DNA of 64,000 nt from Flaviflexus huanghaiensis (GTDB lineage Bacteria; Actinomycetota; Actinomycetes; Actinomycetales; Actinomycetaceae), in contig NZ_JACFAK010000007.1 in NCBI RefSeq assembly GCF_014118685.1, positions 62,001 through 126,000 on the forward strand. Direction: 5' to 3'. The notes below the pieces were generated by a model. The model ran no database searches. It was not told the origin of the DNA and saw nothing but the letters and a program-made list of their open reading frames with translations. Positions 36,787 to 48,304 of the stretch are shown here, piece by piece. Each line of letters begins with the position of its first letter. Position 1 is the first letter of the stretch. The position numbers and the translations under genes were made by a program.

Positions 36787-36805
36787 TATACCCCATGGGG
36801 GTATA
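36787..36805. promoter_or_regulatory. CsoR-type operator, distal
   Basis: TATACCCCATGGGGGTATA, nearly the inverted form of the proximal box, with centres about 32 bp apart (three helical turns). It probably covers the -35 region of the copZ promoter. Confidence 0.8.
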
Positions 36806-36899
36806 CCGCAACGGGACGTTTGTCCCACAAAATGAGTGGGTGGGCGCGACCGTCCCGGGAGTGCACTAGAGTCTTCTTCGTCCCACAAGAGGAGGACAT

Positions 36900-39689
36900 G
36901 TGACAGAGGACAGGCAGATTCAGCAACACGCGGACAGCGACGCAGAGCTTCGCGCGGACGTCCGTCGGCTCGCCAGCATGCTCGGCCGAATTCTCGCTGA
37001 GCAAAAGGGGCAGGACCTTCTTGACCAGGTGGAGCGAATCCGCCAGCTCACGAAGGACGCCCGCCTGTCGACCAACCGTGTCGAAGTGTTCGATCAGATG
37101 GTGGATGAGCTTCGCGATCTGCCGATGGAGCGCGTGACAGATCTAGTCCGAGCCTTCACTCTCTACTTCCAGCTTGCGAACACGGCTGAGCAAAATCAGC
37201 GTGCCCGCGTTCGCAGGAACCGGCCGGAGAGCGAAGAGTGGATCACCCGGGCGGTCACGCGGATCGGCGAGGTGCTCGGCACGGACGAGCTCAACCGCAT
37301 AGCCGAGAAGCTCGACGTTCGACTTGTCTTCACCGCTCATCCCACGGAAGCATCCCGCCGGGCACTTCTCGGAAAGTTGCGTCGACTGTTTGATGTGCTC
37401 TCTGAAACAACGGAGGAGGGGACGGCCGCGCGCCGCCGTCAGGACCGCAAGCTTGAGGAAATCATCGAGCTGCTCTGGCAGACGGACGAGTTGCGCCGCA
37501 CCGCGCCGACCCCGGTCGACGAGGCCCGCAACCTCCTCTACTACTTGAAAGAGCTGTACACGGAGGCTCTGCCGGAAACTGTTGGCGTCCTCGCAGCCGA
37601 GCTCGAGGCCGCGGGTGCTCAGCTTCCCTCTGGCAGTGAACCCCTTCAACTGTTCTCGTGGATCGGCGGAGATCGTGACGGCAACCCGTTCGTCACCCCC
37701 GAGGTGACAGCCGAGATCTTGCGGATGCAGGCGAATGAGGCAATCGATGTCGCCCTCGACAAGCTCACCTATGCATCGCACGTTCTGTCGATCTCAACGA
37801 AGCTTGTTGAGCCTGATGAGCAGCTTCAGACGTCGATCCAGGCCGACCTCGCTACGCTGACGCGATTCCCTCGATTTGTCCAAGAGCTGTTCGTCGACGA
37901 GCCGTTCCGTCTCAAGATCGAACTCATGAAGGGCAAGTTCCTTCGGACACGGACACGAATTAACGACGGCACTCCGCACGTGGCCGGGGCAGACTACGCC
38001 AACTCGGAAGACATCCGGAGCGATCTCGCCGTGCTCACCGACGCTCTCGAGCGAACAGGATCCGGCCGGGCTGTCAGCGGTCTCGCCGGGGATATTCGCC
38101 GCACGCTGGGCGGGATCGGGCTCACTCTGGCCTCGATCGACGTCAGAGAGCATTCGTCGAAGCATCACGAGCTGCTGGAGCAGCTGTATGCGCGACTCGG
38201 TGAGAATGGCACCCCCTACGCGGAGAAGTCCGATGAGGAGCTCACCGATCTGCTCTCCCGGGAACTCGCCTCGAAGCGTCCGCTGGCGGGCGCGGGAATC
38301 GTCAATGGCACCCTCGGCCTAACCGATTCGGCTCAGCGCACGTACGACACATTCGCCGAAATCGCTCGAGCCCAGGCCATCTACGGTCCCGATGTCGCCG
38401 AAACGTACATCGTATCGATGACTCACGGAGCGCACGACATCCTCGCTGCCGCCGTCATCGCCCGTGAGGCAGGTCTTGTCAGCATCCCTAACGGGACGAC
38501 TTCGGGACATGCGATGATCGGCTTTGTGCCGCTCCTCGAAGAGGTCCGCGAATTGCGGATTGCCGATGAGATCCTCGAGACCCTGTTCGCTGATCCCTCC
38601 TATCGCGCGATCGTTCGCATGAGGGGCAACCTCCAGGAAGTCATGCTCGGATACTCGGACTCGAATAAGGATTCGGGCGTGCTGACGTCTCAGTGGGAGA
38701 TTCACCAGGCCCAGCGGCGCCTGCGTGATGTCGCGGCCAAGCATGGCATCAAGCTCCGGTTGTTCCATGGCAGGGGCGGCTCGGTCGGCCGTGGCGGCGG
38801 ACCGACCTACGATTCAATCCTGTCCCAGCCCAACGGAGTCCTTGACGGCGAAATCAAGTTCACCGAGCAAGGTGAAGTCATTTCTGACAAGTATCTCCAC
38901 CCCGAACTCGCTCGCGAGAACATGGAGTTGACCGTCGCAGCAGTCATGGAAGCGTCCTCACTGCACCGCGCCGCTCGGGCGTCCGCAGAGGTTCAGGCGA
39001 CCCGCGACGAGCTCATGGATTTCATGTCAGAGGCGGCCTTCCGTCGTTACCGCGAACTCACGGACAACCCGGACCTTCCCGAATACTTCGTCACAACGAC
39101 CCCGGTCCAGCAGCTCGGCATGCTCAACATCGGCTCCCGGCCCGCGAAGCGGACGACGGCAGACAGCGGCATCGACGGCCTGCGAGCGATCCCCTGGGTG
39201 TTCGGATGGACGCAGTCTCGGCAAATTGTCCCCGGCTGGTTCGGTGTGGGAACCGCGCTACGCGCGGCCCGCGAGGCAGGCTACGGTGACCAGCTCAAGG
39301 AGATGTTCGACAGCTGGCACTTCTTCCGCGCCGTGATCTCGAATGTGGAGATGACAGCGAAGAAGACGGATCTCGGCATTGCACAGCATTACGTTCACTC
39401 GCTCGCGCCTCAGCACCTGTGGCCGTTGTTCGACCTCATCCGCGACGAGTTCGCTATCACAATCGAGGAGCTGACAGCACTGACAGGCTGCGACGAGCTC
39501 GTGGAATCCAATCCTGTTCTCAAGCGCACCCTCGAGGTCCGCGACCAGTATCTGCACCCGATTAGCTACATGCAGGTCAGCCTCCTCACCCGGATCCGCG
39601 AAGCTGGCCCGGAGGCTAGCGAGGAGCTCAAGCGTGCTCTATTGACGACGATCAACGGCATCTCCGCCGGCATGAGGAACACCGGCTAG
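36900..39689 (+). CDS. ppc: Phosphoenolpyruvate carboxylase
   Basis: A 929-residue enzyme making oxaloacetate from PEP and bicarbonate, an anaplerotic step. Catalytic motifs are VFTAHPTEASRR (about 140-151), GYSDSNKDSGVL (~583-594) and FHGRGGSVGRGGGP (~623-636); the C-terminus ends with the family's RNTG. GTG start with AGGAGG five bases before. It is monocistronic. Its product feeds aspartate, and the lysC-asd pair is 6 kb away. An allosteric response to aspartate or acetyl-CoA is expected from the family. Confidence 0.97.
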   Translation: MTEDRQIQQHADSDAELRADVRRLASMLGRILAEQKGQDLLDQVERIRQLTKDARLSTNRVEVFDQMVDELRDLPMERVTDLVRAFTLYFQLANTAEQNQRARVRRNRPESEEWITRAVTRIGEVLGTDELNRIAEKLDVRLVFTAHPTEASRRALLGKLRRLFDVLSETTEEGTAARRRQDRKLEEIIELLWQTDELRRTAPTPVDEARNLLYYLKELYTEALPETVGVLAAELEAAGAQLPSGSEPLQLFSWIGGDRDGNPFVTPEVTAEILRMQANEAIDVALDKLTYASHVLSISTKLVEPDEQLQTSIQADLATLTRFPRFVQELFVDEPFRLKIELMKGKFLRTRTRINDGTPHVAGADYANSEDIRSDLAVLTDALERTGSGRAVSGLAGDIRRTLGGIGLTLASIDVREHSSKHHELLEQLYARLGENGTPYAEKSDEELTDLLSRELASKRPLAGAGIVNGTLGLTDSAQRTYDTFAEIARAQAIYGPDVAETYIVSMTHGAHDILAAAVIAREAGLVSIPNGTTSGHAMIGFVPLLEEVRELRIADEILETLFADPSYRAIVRMRGNLQEVMLGYSDSNKDSGVLTSQWEIHQAQRRLRDVAAKHGIKLRLFHGRGGSVGRGGGPTYDSILSQPNGVLDGEIKFTEQGEVISDKYLHPELARENMELTVAAVMEASSLHRAARASAEVQATRDELMDFMSEAAFRRYRELTDNPDLPEYFVTTTPVQQLGMLNIGSRPAKRTTADSGIDGLRAIPWVFGWTQSRQIVPGWFGVGTALRAAREAGYGDQLKEMFDSWHFFRAVISNVEMTAKKTDLGIAQHYVHSLAPQHLWPLFDLIRDEFAITIEELTALTGCDELVESNPVLKRTLEVRDQYLHPISYMQVSLLTRIREAGPEASEELKRALLTTINGISAGMRNTG

Positions 39690-39990
39690 AGGACAGGCCG
39701 GAGCGGCTGTGATGATGTCACACTGTCTGGTTAGATGTGATATTCATCTCTCCGGCCTGGAATTACATGCTAAGTGACAGTTCCGAGTGTAATGGCCGCA
39801 ACATGCAGTCCTGCGCATGCCTGTGTTTAGTTGTACCATTTCAAGTGGCCACACCAGGCGTGGGGGGCGTTCCGAATGCGGGAATGCCCCTCATTTCTGT
39901 TTGACGGCATAGCCGCACATCGAGCGCTGGGGCTATGCACATGGATACGGGGCCCTGATCACGCTTGTGGCGTCTGTCAGGGCCCCGTGG
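39690..39990. other. Intergenic region between ppc and tRNA-Thr
   Basis: About 300 bp with no gene. CAGGCCGGAG (39694-39703) and CTCCGGCCTG (39750-39759) are inverted and could form the ppc terminator with a large loop. A second hairpin at 39947-39988 is listed separately. Confidence 0.45.
39947..39988 (-). terminator. Hairpin behind tRNA-Thr
   Basis: ACGGGGCCCTGA and TCAGGGCCCCGT are perfect 12-base inverted arms with an 18-base loop, two bases beyond the 3' end of the reverse tRNA-Thr. There is no T-run. Confidence 0.5.
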
Positions 39991-40063
39991 AGCCGCCTGT
40001 CGGATTCGAACCGACGACCGTCCGCTTACAAGGCGGGTGCTCTACCAGCTGAGCTAAGGCGGC
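39991..40063 (-). tRNA. tRNA-Thr (anticodon TGT)
   Basis: The reverse strand forms a standard cloverleaf: acceptor GCCGCCT/AGGCGGC, D-arm GCTCAGCTGGTAGAGC, anticodon stem CCGCC/GGCGG-type with loop CTTGTAA, T-arm GTCGGTTCGAATCCGAC. CCA is not encoded. TGT reads ACA/ACG threonine codons. Confidence 0.95.
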
Positions 40064-40124
40064 GACGTGCCGGGTTAATTCTGCCAGACACCGGCCCGGC
40101 ATGGCCAACCCGCGCACTGTGATC

Positions 40125-40952
40125 CTATTCGGTGGGCGTCGCCTTCGGTTCTGCCAGGCCAAGCAAGGCCGGGAAGTCGTTGGCGGCCCAGGCTGTCGTT
40201 TCGGTTCCGTTGAGCAGGACCGTGGGCGTGCCGCGGTAGTCCTCAAGGAACGACTGCGTGGCCGTGTTGACCCAGTCGAGATCAGCCTCCTTCTCGATTG
40301 AGGAAGCGATGTCCTCCGGCACCCCTGCATCGCGGGCCGCGTTTGCGATGCTACCCCAGTCGGGCAAAGCTGATGCCCTGTTGTTGAGGACCGCGTCCGC
40401 CTCATCAAAGACGTTCTTGTGGAAAGCCGTCAGGTGCTCAGGCGAGTTCTCGGCGATGTACTTGAACGCGGCCGCGCCTTTCGCCGAAAAGTCGTTCCGG
40501 AGGATGGCGACCGGGTGATAAACGAATTCAGCATCGCCCGCCGCGACGATGTCGTTAATATCGCCACCGTTCATCTGCTCGAGTTCATTGCAGTAGGTGC
40601 ACATGTAGTCAAAGTAGATATCGACTCGATTAGCATCCGTTGCCAGCTCGGCGCCCTCGCCAACAACCGACCATCCGGTCGTGATATCGGTGCCGTCCTT
40701 GACGACGGGCTCAACCTGGACGGCGACGGGGTCCCATTCTTGCCTGCCCGATGAATCATCGTCCGCGGCACCCCGTCCGTTGCTGACGATCGACCAAACG
40801 ACGACACCGATGAGGACGATCGCCGCGATGATGACGCCGATCGTGAGGTTCCGATTTCGTTTCGCGCGCCGCGCTTCAGCCTCTTGGAGTTTCCTTGCTT
40901 TCTCACGCGCCGCCTCGCGGCGCTCTGCCTTTGTCACATTCTTTTCTGCCAT
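40125..40952 (-). CDS. Membrane-anchored DsbA-like thiol oxidoreductase
   Basis: A 275-residue protein. Residues 1-35 are a cytoplasmic, highly basic helix, ~36-57 a membrane anchor (LTIGVIIAAIVLIGVVVWSIV), and ~80-270 an extracytoplasmic thioredoxin fold with a DsbA helical insert. The redox site is C-T-Y-C (118-121) in DIYFDYMCTYCNELEQ, and the cis-Pro loop is RGTPTVLLNG. It likely makes disulfides in exported proteins. Its membrane partner VKOR is not in the window. It is 36 bp downstream of the hypothetical gene, perhaps one operon with the kinase. Confidence 0.88.
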   Translation of the reverse strand: MAEKNVTKAERREAAREKARKLQEAEARRAKRNRNLTIGVIIAAIVLIGVVVWSIVSNGRGAADDDSSGRQEWDPVAVQVEPVVKDGTDITTGWSVVGEGAELATDANRVDIYFDYMCTYCNELEQMNGGDINDIVAAGDAEFVYHPVAILRNDFSAKGAAAFKYIAENSPEHLTAFHKNVFDEADAVLNNRASALPDWGSIANAARDAGVPEDIASSIEKEADLDWVNTATQSFLEDYRGTPTVLLNGTETTAWAANDFPALLGLAEPKATPTE

Positions 40953-40988
40953 TGCGATCTTTCTTCCTCGTCGTCCGTCAGCCTGTGC

Positions 40989-41369
40989 TCACCAAGCCGA
41001 GGGCGGGTCCCGTGAGCTCGCGGCGCGAAGACTTCGACGTGTGACCATCGCTCGATAGGTCGCAGACACCGGCGGGGGTGGGGGGACTCGGACAGGAACC
41101 GGCTGCTGACCGATCCTGCCCATAACCGCATCGACCGCATCGCGGACGAAGGTCGAATTTGCCGTCACTGCAAGAAGGAGCAGAGCCGTGACACTGAGCG
41201 TCTGCAGCGCACTCGGCCCGAGTGATGCCCCACTGGCGCACGCAGCGTCTGCGTGGACGACTCCCACATTGAGAAGGAACGGATGGGCTGACTGAGCACA
41301 TGAAGATCCGAGCACCACAAAGGTGGCCGCAGCCGCGGGCACTGCGGTGAGAAGGATCCTCGGGCTCAT
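40989..41369 (-). CDS. Hypothetical membrane protein, 126 residues
   Basis: I do not recognise it. An N-terminal hydrophobic segment (ILLTAVPAAAATFVVLGSS) is followed by a short loop with three cysteines (CAQSAHP, ACASG), a second membrane helix (LQTLSVTALLLLAVTANS) and a basic, proline-rich tail (PVPVRVPPPPPVSATYRAM). It lies ten bases behind the kinase gene and in front of the DsbA-like gene, so it is probably co-transcribed. No ribosome site stands before the ATG, so the start is uncertain. The cysteines beside a DsbA-like enzyme may be substrates. Confidence 0.5.
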   Translation of the reverse strand: MSPRILLTAVPAAAATFVVLGSSCAQSAHPFLLNVGVVHADAACASGASLGPSALQTLSVTALLLLAVTANSTFVRDAVDAVMGRIGQQPVPVRVPPPPPVSATYRAMVTRRSLRAASSRDPPSAW

Positions 41370-41379
41370 GGGCGCAAGT

Positions 41380-43104
41380 CTAGTCGAAAGGGAAAGGCTT
41401 CGAGAGTGGGCTCCAGTCGGGCTCGACGCCGGCCGAATACATGGCGAGCGCGAGGGAGAGAAGCGCGACCGCTAGAACGATCCAGAACAGTCGATAACCG
41501 GGGCTGGGCGCAATCGTGGCCAAGAGGTGGCGCGTCGTTTCGCGTGCAGGTCTACCGCTTGGGTACACCCACGCGAGGAACGAACCGAGCATTGAGCCGC
41601 CTGCGATCGCGATGACCTCCTCGACAAGCAAAAGGTCGCGAAGCATCCATGCGAACGCTCCGCCGACGACGATACCGGACCCCACAGCGGCGACGGTTCG
41701 AGCCAGCCCGCCAAGAATGGAGAGCGGCAAGCGCCCGATGACGGTAATTGACTCTGCTTTGAACCGTCCACCCTTCTCCAGCCGGGCTCGAATGAGACTA
41801 TCCCTCGCAACCCCAATGATTGACGTGATCGCCGCATAGATCGCAAACACAATGACGGAATATGTGGGAAGCACGCCAGCCCATGCGACGAAGACAATCC
41901 ACAGCATGAGAACGATGCCGGGCCGGCGCGGGGCTGGGTGAAGCCAGTCGGGGATCGGCGCCGGTTGGAGACGGGGATCAAACCACGGATCGAAGCGGGC
42001 GTGCGCCACGACGGCCGATTCATTGGTCGGGCGGAACACCGCAGGCCCTTCAACGTCATAGTGGCTGGGCGCCGACACGTAACCAGACTGACTTTCTCCC
42101 TGCCGCAGGGGCGGCAAACTAGTCTGCGGCGGGTACTGCGGGGGCGGGGCAACGAGGTTGGTCCTGTCCCCCGGAGCGCTCTGCGGTGCGTCGTCAGGAG
42201 GATAGAACCTCGCGTCGGCGGGGTAGGCGCCCCCCTCCGGCATGTCACTGTCGAGCGGCGGGGTGGAGGTGTGGTCCCGATGGCGAGGGCCACGGGAGAG
42301 AGTCTCGTCGTCGACCTCGATTGTGCCATCCAGCATGCCGACGACGAGTTCAGGGGATGGTCGTCGCTCGGGGCGCGGGTCAAGCGCGGCTTCAAGAGCG
42401 TAGGCGACGACTGGATCCGCTCCTGCGAGATCGCATTCTCCCGTCAGCACACGTCTCGTCACCTTTGGGCTGTGCCCTGTGCCGAACGGGGCATGACCAG
42501 TGGCAGCGTAGGCGAGAGTAGCGGCCCACGACCACCAGTCCGCAGTGATGGTCGGGTCTTCTCCGTTGAGGACCTCCGGAGCGGCGTAACCGGGCGTATG
42601 TGCGAGCAGGCCCGTGGCGGTCAGCCGAGACTCCTCGGCAATTTGGGCTATGCCGAAGTCGATGAGGACGGGCCCGCGATGGCTCATCATGACGTTTGAC
42701 GGTTTGAGGTCTCGGTGGAGAACCCCCTTGTCGTGTATCGCCTGAAGGGCCTCCGCGAGTTCTTTCGCGAGGTCAGCAAGATCGCTTCCCATGAAGACGC
42801 CATTCTCAGACACATCCACGGAGAGCGTGGGGCCGTCGATAAGTTCGGTGACAATGAAAGCCTCATCGTCCTCCGTCTCGGCATCGATGACATGGGCGAC
42901 GTACGGCCCGGTCACCTGTCTGAGCGTGCGCACCTCTCGGCGCAACCGGTCCCGCGCGTTGGGGTCGGCTGAGATGGAGGGGTGAAGGAGCTTGAGAGCA
43001 ACGGTGTTCCCGCCGCCATCCAGCGCCCTGTACACCGTCGACATGCCGCCGAACCCGATCTTCTCGACCAGCCGGTAGCCGCCGATCTCGTCGCGGTCTC
43101 GCAC
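41380..43104 (-). CDS. Serine/threonine protein kinase with membrane C-terminus
   Basis: A 574-residue Hanks-type kinase. Catalytic domain 1-265: G-loop IGFGGMSTVY, Lys38, HRDLKPSN with Asp132, DFG Asp149 and APEVL. An unstructured Pro-rich stretch (~275-395) follows, then a C-terminal region with four or five helices (about 400-560) including VLMLWIVFVAWAGVLPTYS. It has no PASTA repeats, so it is not PknB; a kinase with a polytopic tail is less common. GTG start with GAAAG. Activating and substrate signals are unknown. It is transcribed towards the hypothetical and DsbA-like genes. Confidence 0.88.
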   Translation of the reverse strand: MRDRDEIGGYRLVEKIGFGGMSTVYRALDGGGNTVALKLLHPSISADPNARDRLRREVRTLRQVTGPYVAHVIDAETEDDEAFIVTELIDGPTLSVDVSENGVFMGSDLADLAKELAEALQAIHDKGVLHRDLKPSNVMMSHRGPVLIDFGIAQIAEESRLTATGLLAHTPGYAAPEVLNGEDPTITADWWSWAATLAYAATGHAPFGTGHSPKVTRRVLTGECDLAGADPVVAYALEAALDPRPERRPSPELVVGMLDGTIEVDDETLSRGPRHRDHTSTPPLDSDMPEGGAYPADARFYPPDDAPQSAPGDRTNLVAPPPQYPPQTSLPPLRQGESQSGYVSAPSHYDVEGPAVFRPTNESAVVAHARFDPWFDPRLQPAPIPDWLHPAPRRPGIVLMLWIVFVAWAGVLPTYSVIVFAIYAAITSIIGVARDSLIRARLEKGGRFKAESITVIGRLPLSILGGLARTVAAVGSGIVVGGAFAWMLRDLLLVEEVIAIAGGSMLGSFLAWVYPSGRPARETTRHLLATIAPSPGYRLFWIVLAVALLSLALAMYSAGVEPDWSPLSKPFPFD

Positions 43105-43196
43105 GCTTTCTACGGTACCTGAGTTTTACCTGCACACATCACCAAAGTGAGGGCGGCGTCACTTGAAAAGAGTCACGGCGAAACGGCACTATTGAG

Positions 43197-43309
43197 GAGG
43201 TTGCCCGGTCGGACCGGACACAGATGTCCACACTGGCTGGCAACCTCGTCAGTGTCGACCTCACGGCACCGGCTTCCTCACTACGGATCGTCCGGCACGT
43301 ACCTGCCGG
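43197..43309 (+). other. Structured leader before msmK-type gene
   Basis: Two inverted repeats: GAGGTTGCC (43197-43205) with GGCAACCTC (43239-43247), and CCGGCA (43292-43297) with TGCCGG (43304-43309). The second ends one base before the GAAGGG ribosome site (43311-43316), so it could limit translation. No known riboswitch is recognisable. Confidence 0.3.
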
Positions 43310-43323
43310 TGAAGGGACCTCTC

Positions 43324-44454
43324 ATGGCCACTGTGACATTTAAAAGCGCCACCCGAATTTACCCCGGCTCAGAAAAGCCGGCTGTCGACGGGCTCAACCT
43401 CGACATTGAAGATGGGGAATTCCTCGTTCTTGTCGGCCCCTCGGGCTGTGGGAAATCCACGTCTCTCCGCATGCTTGCGGGTCTCGAAGAGGTCGACTCC
43501 GGCCGCATCTACATCGGCGACCGCGACGTCACCGACGTCACGCCGAAAGACCGCGACATCGCCATGGTCTTCCAAAACTATGCGCTGTACCCGCACATGA
43601 CCGTTGCCCAAAACATGGGCTTCGCTCTAAAGATCGCGGGCACAGACAAGGAGGAGATCGATCGGCGCGTCCTCGAGGCCGCCAAAATCCTCGACCTTGA
43701 GGAGTACCTCGAACGCAAGCCGAAGGCCCTCTCCGGCGGTCAGCGTCAGCGCGTCGCCATGGGCCGGGCTATCGTCCGGCAGCCGCAGGTGTTCCTCATG
43801 GACGAGCCGCTGTCGAACCTGGATGCGAAGCTCCGCGTTCAGACCCGCACACAGATCGCCTCGCTCCAACGCCGCCTCGGCATCACGACCGTCTACGTCA
43901 CGCACGACCAGACGGAGGCCCTGACGATGGGCGACAGGATCGCCGTCCTCAAGGACGGTCTCCTCCAGCAGGTTGGTACCCCGCGCGACATGTACGACAG
44001 CCCCGCGAACCGCTTCGTCGCCGGCTTCATCGGCTCCCCGGCCATGAACATTGGCTCCTGGACCGTAAACGGCAATCAGGCGACCTTCGGTGATGCCGTG
44101 ACGACACTTCCAGACGACGTCGTAGCTGCCTTGCGCCCGGAGGATGACGGCAAGGTGATCGTGGGGTTCCGCCCCGAGAACCTTGAGCGCGCCGCCGAGG
44201 GTTCCGACTCGCAGATTCCGATCAAGGTGACCTTCGTCGAAGAACTCGGCTCCGACGCGTACATCTACGGCAAGATCGTTGGTGCGGAGCGCGAGGCTGA
44301 GACGTTCGGCTCGGGTGACGGGTCTGATCAGGTCGTCGTCCGAATTCCTCCCAACGAAGTTCCGAAGCCTGATGACATCGTCCGCGTCGCGCTGAAGAAC
44401 CATGGAGGTCACTTCTTCAGCCACGCTGACGGCTCCACGCTCACCACGCGATAA
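43324..44454 (+). CDS. ABC transporter ATP-binding subunit, MsmK/UgpC type
   Basis: A 376-residue ATPase that energises sugar or polyol importers. Walker A is GPSGCGKST (38-46), Q-loop [12 protein letters not shown], signature [14 protein letters not shown], Walker [17 protein letters not shown], then a TOBE regulatory domain (about 240-370). ATG 43324 with GAAGGG; the longer frame start (43147) has no ribosome site and lies in the leader. No permease is adjacent. Such lone MsmK-like subunits serve several carbohydrate importers in trans. It is followed 23 bp later by DUF4032, as in many actinobacteria. Confidence 0.9.
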   Translation: MATVTFKSATRIYPGSEKPAVDGLNLDIEDGEFLVLVGPSGCGKSTSLRMLAGLEEVDSGRIYIGDRDVTDVTPKDRDIAMVFQNYALYPHMTVAQNMGFALKIAGTDKEEIDRRVLEAAKILDLEEYLERKPKALSGGQRQRVAMGRAIVRQPQVFLMDEPLSNLDAKLRVQTRTQIASLQRRLGITTVYVTHDQTEALTMGDRIAVLKDGLLQQVGTPRDMYDSPANRFVAGFIGSPAMNIGSWTVNGNQATFGDAVTTLPDDVVAALRPEDDGKVIVGFRPENLERAAEGSDSQIPIKVTFVEELGSDAYIYGKIVGAEREAETFGSGDGSDQVVVRIPPNEVPKPDDIVRVALKNHGGHFFSHADGSTLTTR

Positions 44455-44477
44455 CCGCAGGGCGCTCCGCGCCCAGA

Positions 44478-45710
44478 ATGGTCACTGTGCCCTTCGAGAT
44501 CACCGCCGCAACCGTCGAACCCGAGCTGTTCGACCTCCCGTGGCACCTTCCTCTCGAGGACTGGCCAGAGGAGAAAATCGCTGCCCTCCCCCGCGGTATC
44601 TCTCGGCATGTCGTGCGCTTTGTGCACATGGCCGGGAGGATTATCGCGATCAAGGAGATCGGCAAAGTCGTCGCCCACGGTGAATATGAACTGCTGAGGG
44701 ACCTCGGACGGCTGTCAGCCCCTGCCGTGACCCCGTTGGCGGTCGTGACAGGCAGACGTGACGAGAACGGCAACAAGCTCGCTGCCGTTCTCGTCACGGA
44801 ACACCTGCCCTACTCTCTGCCGTACCGAGCGCTCTTCGGGCAGCACCTGCGACCCGAGACTGCGGACCGTCTCATCGACGCCCTGTCCGTCCTTCTCGTC
44901 AAGCTCCACCTGCTCGGCTTCTACTGGGGCGACGTGTCCTTGTCGAACACACTGTTCAGACGGGATGCTGGCGAGTTCGCCGCCTATCTCGTCGACGCTG
45001 AGACGGGCGAGTTGCACACGAACCTGTCAGATGGGAAGCGCGCCTACGACATCGACGTGGCCCGGACGAACATTATTGGCGAGCTCATGGACCTCCAGTC
45101 GGGAGGAATGCTCGACGAGGACGTCGATGTCATCATGCTCGGCGACCGACTCGAAGAGCGCTACACCACGCTCTGGGGCGAGCTCACCCGAATCGATTCG
45201 TTCGCCTCGAACGAACGCTGGCGGATGGCGGACCGGATCAACCGACTCAACGAGCTCGGTTTCGATGTCGGGGAACTGTCGGTCACGACCGAAGCTGGCG
45301 GCACGACACTGTCCGTCCAGCCAAAGGTTGTTGACGCTGGCCACTACCACCGGCAGATTATGCGGCTTACCGGGCTCCAGGTCGAAGAAAACCAAGCTCG
45401 CCGACTCCTCAATGACATCAAGTCTCACCGTGCGCTGGCTGGCCTTAACGACCAGCCGCTGGCTGACGTCGCCCGGGACTGGATGGCGACAGTCTTTACG
45501 CCTGCAGTCAACGCGATCCCGGTCAATCTCCGCGGCAGGTTACAGCCCGCAGAAATGTTCCACGAACTTCTAGAGCATCGCTGGTACATGTCAGAGAAAG
45601 CGGGGCACGACGTGTCCATGAACTACGCGGTCCGCTCCTACATTGACAACATCCTCGTCTACCGCCCTGACGAGAAGACTCTCTTCGGCACGTTGCTCAG
45701 CGAGCTATGA
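44478..45710 (+). CDS. DUF4032 domain protein, kinase-like
   Basis: A 410-residue cytosolic protein of unknown function regularly located behind msmK in actinobacteria. The middle resembles a small-molecule kinase: IIAIKEIG (Lys near 60), LVTEHLPYSLPYR, HLLGFYWGDVSLSNTLFRRD (150-169, with a catalytic-loop-like Asp-x4-Asn) and AAYLVDAETGEL (DFG-like Asp). So it may phosphorylate a sugar or antibiotic-like molecule. C-terminal residues ~280-410 are DUF4032 proper, including QIMRLTGLQVEENQARRLLNDI. Coupling to the transport ATPase suggests a regulatory or sugar role. Confidence 0.82.
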   Translation: MVTVPFEITAATVEPELFDLPWHLPLEDWPEEKIAALPRGISRHVVRFVHMAGRIIAIKEIGKVVAHGEYELLRDLGRLSAPAVTPLAVVTGRRDENGNKLAAVLVTEHLPYSLPYRALFGQHLRPETADRLIDALSVLLVKLHLLGFYWGDVSLSNTLFRRDAGEFAAYLVDAETGELHTNLSDGKRAYDIDVARTNIIGELMDLQSGGMLDEDVDVIMLGDRLEERYTTLWGELTRIDSFASNERWRMADRINRLNELGFDVGELSVTTEAGGTTLSVQPKVVDAGHYHRQIMRLTGLQVEENQARRLLNDIKSHRALAGLNDQPLADVARDWMATVFTPAVNAIPVNLRGRLQPAEMFHELLEHRWYMSEKAGHDVSMNYAVRSYIDNILVYRPDEKTLFGTLLSEL

Positions 45711-45827
45711 GTCGGTTCGACACCAGCGTCTGCTCCATCGAACGCAACTCGATTGACAGCCCGTGCGTCACCACCCGCCGATGTGTGTGCGGGATCTTAA
45801 CCCACGCGGGGAGAGTCGGTAAGCAAG

Positions 45828-45853
45828 GACTGCGGCCCCGAAGGGCCGCAGTC
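45828..45853. terminator. Terminator between DUF4032 and asd
   Basis: GACTGCGGCCC and GGGCCGCAGTC form a perfect 11-bp stem with a CGAA loop. It serves the reverse asd gene (33 bp away) and possibly the forward DUF4032 gene. Confidence 0.75.
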
Positions 45854-45885
45854 TGCGTCGGTTAGCGCCGCGAGTGGCGGTGGGA

Positions 45886-48188
<2,303 letters not shown>

Positions 48189-48304
48189 TGTGACTCCGTC
48201 CGTTGGGTGTCCTCTATTGTCGACAAACCTGCTGTCGCAGAGCTTACTCAGTCATCCGTTTCTCACGATACGGATGGTGAGAAGCGCAATAGCCAAACAG
48301 CGTC

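Noticed and set aside
36494-36811. A 106-residue N-terminal extension of CopA
   Set aside because: It is Arg/His-rich and out of frame with copZ, which occupies the same DNA on the same strand with its own ribosome site and CxxC motif.
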